A DNA stretch of 64,000 nucleotides. Origin: Cladopsammia gracilis. Taxonomy: Eukaryota; Cnidaria; Anthozoa; Scleractinia; Dendrophylliidae. The stretch is from NCBI GenBank assembly GCA_022457155.1, contig JAJGOT010000413.1, forward strand, positions 652,501-716,500. Direction: 5' to 3'. Every line of letters begins with the position of its first letter. Position 1 is the first letter of the stretch. Positions 56,883 to 64,000 of this stretch are shown here, piece by piece. Under the pieces are notes generated by a model. It was not told the origin of the DNA. It saw nothing but the letters and a program-made list of their open reading frames with translations, and ran no database searches. The position numbers and the translations under genes are program-made.

Positions 56883-57290
56883 TGACGGAGAATTGGAGGG
56901 ACACTGTCCCGGCTGAGATATCGTGTTTTCATGATTATGGCCAAGAGCTTGCTTTATTTTCTTGAAATTGGAAAAAAACACCGCCAAAAGTGATGAACGC
57001 AAAGAAATATGAACTAAAAAGACGAAATAACGACTAAAAAACTCAAAATTCCACCAGAATGGAAACTTTGATTTCTTGTCCGCCTGTCACGAAATCAAAT
57101 TTGATGAACTGTAATCCACTTCCATCCTTGTAATTCTGCACTTTTTCTCCAAACTACTGCTTTTGTTTTGCTCTGCAGAATCATTTTATCCAATTTAGTT
57201 GTATATTTGGTGGCACTTGGCGATATAACATGGAAATTAGGTAAGCAAAATTTCGTTATGTCGGCGGGACAGTGTCCCTAAAATTCCGTA
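56883..57290. mobile_element. MITE with GGGACACTGTCCC inverted ends
   Basis: ACGGAGAATTGGAGGGACAC then TGTCCCGGCTGA on the left; TCGGCGGGACAGTGTCCCTA then AAATTCCGT on the right. About 35-bp imperfect arms, each containing the palindrome GGGACACTGTCCC. Confidence 0.7.
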
Positions 57291-57718
57291 ATTATTGTCC
57301 AATAAAACAGCTTTTAAAAAATGTCAGTGACACAGCGTAAAGTGGCGTCATTATCAATATTCGATGTGTAATGACAAATTGCTGAACACTGGGTCGGCCT
57401 TTACACCAATGAAAAAAGGAAATACCGTCCTCGATAGTGAAGTAAGATTACCTTGCTCCCAGCCCTATTTTTATCGCCCGTTTCCCAGACTTCTTTATTT
57501 GAGAGATTTTGCGCGGAAAAAGAGATGAAGTACGCAATTTACCCTTAAAGCAGTTTTCAATTGAGTGTCGAAAGAAATTTCGCTATCTTTGGTTTTTGCA
57601 TTACTATACACTTTATGATTGGCTAAGAAATCTCGCGCCAATTTATCAACCAGTCATAAGTAAAACTAAAACCAAGCTCGTCTTACCACACGCGTTTTCC
57701 TGCGCTTGGTCCCGGTTG

Positions 57719-58811
57719 GGGGTGGACCATTAGAAATCCTGGGAGGGGGGGTCAAAAATTTTTCAGTGTATGAATTTTTTTTTTTTCGGCTAGAGTTTCC
57801 TGCAGGATTTTTTTTTTGGAAGGTGCAAGCCTGCAGGTTTTTTTTTTCTCATCTTGTTTATATATGTGTGCAAGCTCCAATTTTTTTATACTTGGCCCAA
57901 TCCATGTTTGGTATTAAATGCTGGAGAGTAGATTTATTAAAGTCAGACTGTCGAACTTTTGCATGAAAAATGAGGAGAAATAAGACTTGCGATGGAGTTG
58001 TCGAGCGCCGAAGACGCGAGCCGCTAGGGGGGTCTGGGGGCATGCCCCACCCGAAAATTTTGAAATCTTGATGCTCTGAAACTCCATTTCTAGTGTTCTG
58101 AGACAACAATTTCTGTCAAAAATGTTTGGCAAATTGATGTGGCTTCTCGTCGCTTTGCGTCTCTTTGTGTGGCTCCACATACAAGTACTCGATTTCATTT
58201 TACATTTCTTGCTGTTTCTTTAGTTTATCTGGATATCAGAGTTAAGTATACGCAATTTCGTCTTTTTGTATAGTAAGTATTATGAGAATTTGACGAAAAT
58301 GACAGAACAGATGTCAAAATCGGGTTTTTCTATCCCGATCACATATTGGTCGGGACTTCGGGATTTTGAAGTAAAATCGGGGTAATCTCGACGAAATCGG
58401 GACGGTTGGACAATCTGTAATGTATTTTAAAAAATACTTGCGTGTAGTATAGCAGGTTACATATTTCATGATGTTCACAGTGTTTTCAAATATGTACATA
58501 AACAAGGTTTTGGTTATATTAAGATATTAATACATGTACCAGATAGACCTTTGAGGTAATTTTTGACAGCATTTGACTTAACCTGAAGTTGCTTTTTGAT
58601 GAATTTTACTACCAGAGAACATGTCATACTATCATATGTTCCACTTTAAAATAAATATATAATTATATATATCCAGTTAGCTTGCAGGATTTTATTTTTT
58701 TATGGTCAACTGCTTGCAGGAATTTTTTTTGAGACAATTTTCCTTTGCAGGATTTTGTTTTGGTAATTGTTCCCCCCCCCCCCTTTCCCAAGATTTCTAA
58801 TGGTCCGCCCC
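57719..58811. mobile_element. Harbinger-like element with G/C runs, copy 3
   Basis: GGGGTGGACCATTAGAAATC on the left and GATTTCTAATGGTCCGCCCC on the right, each next to a G or C run. The flanks TTG and TTA suggest a TTA duplication with one change. GCAGGATTTT motifs recur near both ends (57801, 58684, 58744), as in the smaller copy. No transposase frame is seen in 1.09 kb. Confidence 0.8.
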
Positions 58812-60674
58812 TTACATGTATTTGCTTTGAGCTCTGATTGGTTCATTGGATTGTCTGCGTCTTGTGCCGATTGGCCAGAGTAATTTACTTTTGTTTTGGT
58901 TTTACGACACTAGACTGAAAACCGCTCTATCACAGTTTTTCAAGTAGCCGTTTTCTTGGCTCTCTACCTTAATCACCTTAATCACTTATCGTGTCTAAAT
59001 AAAGGTTTTACATTACATTACATTACTTCTGCACAGAATTGAGAGTTACGCGATGTTTGGGAGCAAAGTTACAAGTCGTCAAATTCGACATGCACCTTTG
59101 TCATAAAATTTTTGTCATGAAATTTGTCTATAAAATTGGCGAAATACTCAATCATATCTTCGGTCCTAAAAGTCGCATGACCCTCAAATTTGATGATTTA
59201 TCTAGTTTCGAGGTTTCTGTAAGAAGAATAAGGAACTTTGTTAGAGAACCAAGAAAACGACTATACTTGAAAAACCGCGATATTGGTGAATGGCCTGACA
59301 AAGAGCGAGCCTAGAGGCAACAAAACAATATTAAAGCAGTGTAGATCTCGCGACTTTTTGAAGAATCGCCAAATTTGCTTGTGACATATTCATTTTGGGT
59401 GTGGCATCACGGGGATCTTCACTTTTCTTGGTGAAAACCATCCGGATGCTACAATACCTTTAATTATTTACAAATAATACTTAAACACCAAGGGAATGAA
59501 ATCAACCAATTCTTGAAAGAGAAACAAGTCGTGGTCTGTTCTAGCCTGATGTGAGACCTTTCAAGTTGCAATAAGGATTCATTCAGATCCAGTCCTCCTG
59601 TGGTTAGAATACACTAAAGGTTGTAATTTATCACAAAATTAGATCATAATTTATGTTTCGGTTTCTGTTTTAAAATACTCAAACATTTTTCTTGCTTTTT
59701 GAAATGACGTCACCAAATCCGCGTGACACTGCCCCTTTATTTAATATTTAATATATTAATATTAATATTTTAATATTAATACTATAATTAATATTATTAT
59801 AATTTTAATATTTTGATACTTAATATAAATTGTCAGGATTAATAAGCCTAGTGAATAGAAGTTTATCCCTCTTCGGTATTTTTCGGAAATTTTTGCAAAA
59901 TGACATTCAGAAAAACATCGGAAAAGTTATAACTGAAACATCTTCAGTAAATTGTCGGGTGTCTTCAGCAAACTTCGGAAAAATTTAGAAATTAATCACA
60001 TAGTTTCATATAGCATTGTAACAATATCCAAAAAAATTTTTCGAAATCTTCGGAAGACCTTCAACTTTACCAAAGTTATAAAGGCATGGGATATCTCGTA
60101 TGTAATTTTAACTATACTTGCCACATGCAATTTTGCTAAATATATCTCTAAACGATTTAAAATTGTTCGACCTACAGGATATTGTAACGGAAAAGGCATC
60201 GTCCTATTTTTGAAGTTCACACCCAATACTAGTATTTTTGTGTCAGATAATGATCTCAACAACTATCACCAAGATTTTTCCTATAGTATGCAACATGCAA
60301 CCACCGTTCAATTTTTTATTATTTCGTAGTTAGCGATACAGACCCATTTCTCTTGATTTCTATTTTCCTGCAAGTGATGAAACCCATTTTTACATTCATC
60401 AGTGATCCACCGGATCGATAACGGATTTAAATTTGGATAGAAAAACATCGTATATTGGCATGAGAACGTTTTTATTACTGCCATTATATTTTACTTATAT
60501 TTTACTTATATTTGACTTATATTTGCACCCACTAAATTTATTCTAACACCTCTCGACTCACGCACGTGATTTTTTAACTTGCCACTATAGCTTCTTGTGC
60601 GTGAACGAAAATGACGCGAGTTGTTTTTAAACCATTTTAGTGAACTGATGCCAGTTTGTGTACGGTCAACGGTC
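58812..60674. other. Gene-free stretch
   Basis: AT-rich, with local ATTAATATT repeats near 59740-59830. No recognised coding exon; open frames such as the one at 59039 show no family signature. Confidence 0.55.
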
Positions 60675-61023
60675 GTGACTAGAATGGATACTCCAAAATC
60701 AGGTTGGACCACCTCGGACACTTATTGAGAATTATATAACGTAATGTCGACACTTAGAATTTATTTTCAATCAATTTCTAAGTGTAAAAAAGAAAATCTA
60801 AAATCCCCACTCAGGATTGAACCTATGACCTCGGCTAGGCTCAGGCTTACATAGCCTACCGTACCACTGTACCACGTGGCTTCTCCGGTTGTTTAGTCCT
60901 AAATTTAACTATATAAACTGTTACCCCCAACCTCAACTGAACGCTAACCAGTTACTCTGTTATATGTCTCAATAAGGTGTCCGAGGTTGTCCAACCTGAT
61001 TTTGGAGTATCCATTCTAGTCAC
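60675..61023. mobile_element. MITE with 56-bp ends enclosing a tRNA-like sequence
   Basis: GTGACTAGAATGGATACTCC then AAAATCAGGTTGGAC and CTCGGACAC on the left are mirrored at 60967-61023 with two or three differences. Between them, on the minus strand, is a tRNA-like A-box (TGGTACAGTGGTACGGTAGG, 60854-60873) and B-box (GGTTCAATCC, 60813-60822). Confidence 0.85.
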
Positions 61024-61403
61024 CACCGTTTGTGTACCTGGTTATCGTGCTCAGACTTCACGGGTTTTTGTAACGATTTGAAGGTTATGGAGACTGAGAA
61101 TGAGTCGCGTTTTTTCATGGTTTCACTACGTTTCCGTTTCCGGTTATGTCGCCCCCTGGGGTTTGGGATGGGAGAGTGATGGATACCTCCCAACATCTTG
61201 TTATAACTGCAGTCGAATCTCCATATACGACCACATCTCGTAAGTCAAATAATTGTAGTCGAAACCCGCCATTCGTAAGCGACCACGACCACTTTCAACC
61301 CTGGTAATTTGTGTTTTCCTGTTGTTTTTAAAGAGCTATGTCGTGAGGATTTGACCGTTTTTTGATCAAAACAGCCTCAAATTAAAACCTAGTACCTAGT
61401 ATC

Positions 61404-61706
61404 GCGTGGGCGGCACGGTGGTGTAGTGGTTAGCGCGTCGGACTTTCAACCTGAAGGTCGGTGGTTCGAAGCCTGGTCTCTGCCGTCGTGTTATTTCCTT
61501 AGACAAGAAACTTTACTCCACACTGTCTCTCTCCACCCAGGTGTATAAATGGGTACCGGCGACAAAATGCTGGGGGTAACCCTGCGATGGACTAGCATCC
61601 AATCCAGGGGGGAGTAGCAATATTTTAGTCGCTTCATGCTATAGAAACCGGGCTTAAGCTCCGGCCGTTATGAGCCTTCTGGCTCGGGTGCGCGACTTTA
61701 CTTTTT
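61404..61706 (+). mobile_element. tRNA-derived SINE, intact copy
   Basis: 303 bp bounded by the 10-bp duplication ACCTAGTATC (61394-61403 and 61707-61716). The head carries A-box GGTGTAGTGGTTAGCGCGTC and B-box GGTGGTTCGAAGCC. A body with GATGGACTAGCATCCAATCC follows, and a short T-rich 3' end. The head may derive from a tRNA with a TTC anticodon loop, but the stems are imperfect. Confidence 0.92.
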
Positions 61707-62697
61707 ACCTAGTATCACACACGAAATACTTATAGAACACTAAGAGGAAGTTAACAAGGGAATTTTTAAAATAACACCAAAAATGGTGACAATCAGCCCT
61801 TTAAAATGACCTTAATCCTCTTTAAGCCACCTCTCGCCCACCTACCACCTACGGACAGGATTCACAGCATTTTAATTCCCGACGAAAAAGATTTACTGAA
61901 AATAACTCCCGCTAATGCGCGGACTCTCATAAGGTCTCGAAAGTGTCCGCGAAAGCGGGAGTTGACTGCGATCCTTTCGGTGGATTTGTAAAATACCGGA
62001 CCAAGAGGTTAATCTCGTAGCAAAGCCGAAGACAATGATAAAAGGTCTACTTCGTTATACACTTTTTTTCAGAACGTTTCTAAACAAAGTTGAGGCTGGG
62101 GATGATCAACATTTTACCCATGTAGGCTTACATTTTGTTAAGAACGTCCTTATTCTGTCCTCATTTTTACAAGAGCTAACTAAGAATGAAATAAAGGGTA
62201 ATAATTGGTCAGGGAAAATAAACACTTCAACTAAGCCAAAAAACGCTAGAATTTTTGTAACGTCACAGGTCGTTTTCTCATTATGAAACAGTAAATTCAG
62301 AACTGTGATTTATTGAAATACTATACAACTGATCTCAAGAAAGTATTATGAGGCGGAACATTTTCAGGATCAAATCGCCAAAAAATAAGGACATTCAGTC
62401 CGTCTGGTACCGACTCTGCCTTGTAACTCGATTCATCAACGAAATAAGGACTGAGTTTAAAATTTTGCCGTTAACTGCGATTTTGAAACCGCTCTGCTGC
62501 AGGCTCGCGGTGGAGAAGAATTTAAATAGAATGCCGCTCGAAAATAAAAAGGAAGCGTTGGTAAAAATCGCTCCCTCTCTTTTAATACCTTTTGTCTCGG
62601 CCTGTTTTATTTGTGCGTTCGTAGTCGCCGTGCTTGAACTCAGATGTCCTGCAACAGGCGAAACTTGTGAAATGACCAGCAGTTTCGCTTTCTGAGG

Positions 62698-62880
62698 TAG
62701 ACTACGAGCAGTCTCTCTTTCCCAGCTTAGTCCGTCGAGCGAGAAACGAAAAAAAAAACATTAGCGAATGGATAATGGCCGCGCGAAACTAGTTTCGCGC
62801 GGCCATTATCCGTTCGCTAATGTTTTTTTCGTTTCTCGCTCGACCGACTACGCTGGGAAAGGGAAACTGCTCGTAGTCTA
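62698..62880. mobile_element. 183-bp spacerless palindromic (foldback) element
   Basis: Left end TAGACTACGAGCAGT, right end its complement, and the centre GCGCGAAACTAGTTTCGCGC has no spacer. The arms of about 91 bp differ at only a few places. Perfect 9-bp duplication TTTCTGAGG at 62689-62697 and 62881-62889. The duplication length suggests Mutator-like mobilisation. Confidence 0.92.
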
Positions 62881-63049
62881 TTTCTGAGGAAGATGACTTG
62901 GCCACTTCGATCCTTACGCTGTGTTCACACTAGGGCGAAACATGTTTAGTCTGATCACAAATGAAACAAGTTTCCCTGTGCAACGTGTGCACATCAGGCG
63001 GTACATGGCGCGAATCATGATCGAAACACTGTTTATGCTGAGTATTATC

Positions 63050-63079
63050 GAAACTACCTCACGAGGTAGTTTCGATCGT
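63050..63079. repeat. 30-bp palindrome
   Basis: ATCGAAACTACCTC and GAGGTAGTTTCGAT arms around a 2-base spacer, in a region rich in CGAAAC motifs (62935-63100). Confidence 0.7.
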
Positions 63080-64000
63080 CTAAGCGATCGAGACGAAACA
63101 CATTAGCGCAAATGTCGTCTCCATGTTCAACACTACATTGCCCTTCGTTCCAAAAGGGCTTCACCAAGGTGAGAGATTAAACCCTAAAAATCATGCAACA
63201 GCAAGTTCGAGCTCTATTTCTTTTCGGTTCACGTATATTTATAAAGATTTTACGCGAGCTTATGCCTGCGAGAGAAGGACGGGAAGAAGGGCCGGAGATC
63301 CTGAGAACGAGATGGCCTTATCCCCGCCCCCTTTGTTTAATATGAAGGTGAGCGACAAAGTTTAATGTCCTTATGGGAGATATACTCGGTTGAACAAGAA
63401 CGTTTGTGGGCGTGTTAGGTGTATTCCGTGCCTGTTACCCACTCAGTACGTGAAATACCTTTAGTGTCTTTAGCTGTTATCAGTTTTGATCAGTTTAAAA
63501 GGAAGGACCAATACTGGTGCAATATTGTAGATCAGAAGCTTGTAGATACATTCACCCTGACCTTTAGGTAATCAGGATGGGGGCTGATGTTGTATTCTGG
63601 AAGTGATATCAGATCAATATTTCCTGTTTATAACACCTATGAACTTGGAGGTTGCTAAATTTAGTCCCCGCATTTTCAGGTTAACATTTCTCAGTTTAGC
63701 TTCCTCAGCGGAGAGAGGACGAGTAAAGGCTTCGAACAGGAGAGACTGGTAACGAGGACAAAAATTTCACTGAGCGGGTGAGAGAAAAACGCTCCCCTCA
63801 TACACCCTTTTTGCACCAGATTTGCCCGTCCCTTCCTCCCAGACTCGGAGTTGCCTGTGAAGCAAAGAGACGGAGTAATGATGATGGCCCATATGAACTA
63901 CCGGGGATTTAAACTATCCCTTAACCATGATATAACAATCCCCCCTTGATATCCCGTGAGATCATTATTCTAACCCTCAAACCTCAATGAGGTTTTACAA
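63080..64000. other. Gene-free end of window
   Basis: No coding exon, RNA gene or bounded element recognised up to the window end. Confidence 0.5.

Noticed and set aside
59039..59314. Open frame of 91 codons
   Set aside because: No splice context, no family signature, and it begins with a non-ATG codon; probably chance.
61409..61482. A tRNA gene on the + strand
   Set aside because: The A- and B-boxes are present, but the acceptor stem does not close and the sequence is the head of a 303-bp SINE with target duplications.
62348..62695. Open frame of 115 codons with a hydrophobic C-terminal part
   Set aside because: No conserved motif; its stop lies in the target duplication of the adjacent palindrome, so nothing supports a gene.
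62698..62880. A microRNA precursor hairpin
   Set aside because: Arms are too long and too perfect, and a 9-bp target duplication identifies a mobile element.

Overview
This is an AT-rich, intron-rich animal nuclear window of 64 kb. Gene density is low and repeat content is very high. The mix of a small BTB-domain tandem array, a BEL/Pao element, Penelope-like and LINE tails, tRNA-derived SINEs and many short inverted-repeat elements best fits an invertebrate. My best guess is an anthozoan cnidarian such as a stony coral; this is an impression from family content, not proof.

Genes, all on the + strand. (1) A tandem family of BTB/POZ proteins: BTB1 (125-3326, apparently intact), BTB2 (10202-13180, damaged 5' end and a compensated frameshift), BTB3 (32753-36390, C-terminal frameshifts) and BTB4 (40756-42927, first exon not found). 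A duplicated 3' stump lies at 28999-29227. The proteins carry an acidic/serine-rich N-terminus, a BATH-type BTB fold split by a phase-1 intron, a helical BACK-like region, and a C-terminal C-x2-H...C-x2-C motif that could bind zinc. (2) A four-exon gene of unknown function (22859-26376) sits inside the array. (3) A spermine synthase gene (46752-56766) has ten coding exons giving 364 residues. Two of its nine introns carry minor-spliceosome (U12-type) signals, one of the AT-AC class.

Layout. 0-13 kb: BTB1, BTB2 and the elements between them. 12.9-15.5 kb: a 2.6-kb segment duplicated at 29.0-31.6 kb. 15.5-20.4 kb: a Harbinger-like element, a truncated Pao element on the - strand and diverged tandem repeats. 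22.5-26.4 kb: the unknown gene. 32.7-43.2 kb: BTB3 and BTB4. 46.7-56.8 kb: spermine synthase, with repeats filling most introns. 56.8-64 kb: no gene recognised; inverted-repeat elements, a SINE and a 183-bp perfect-centre palindrome.

Several repeat families can be defined from the window alone, because target-site duplications or paralogous empty sites are visible: a TAA-duplicating Harbinger-like family, a 9-bp-duplicating Mutator-like family of hairpins, a 6-bp-duplicating family with long G/C homopolymer ends, a TTAA-flanked element, and a tRNA-derived SINE with 10-14-bp duplications.
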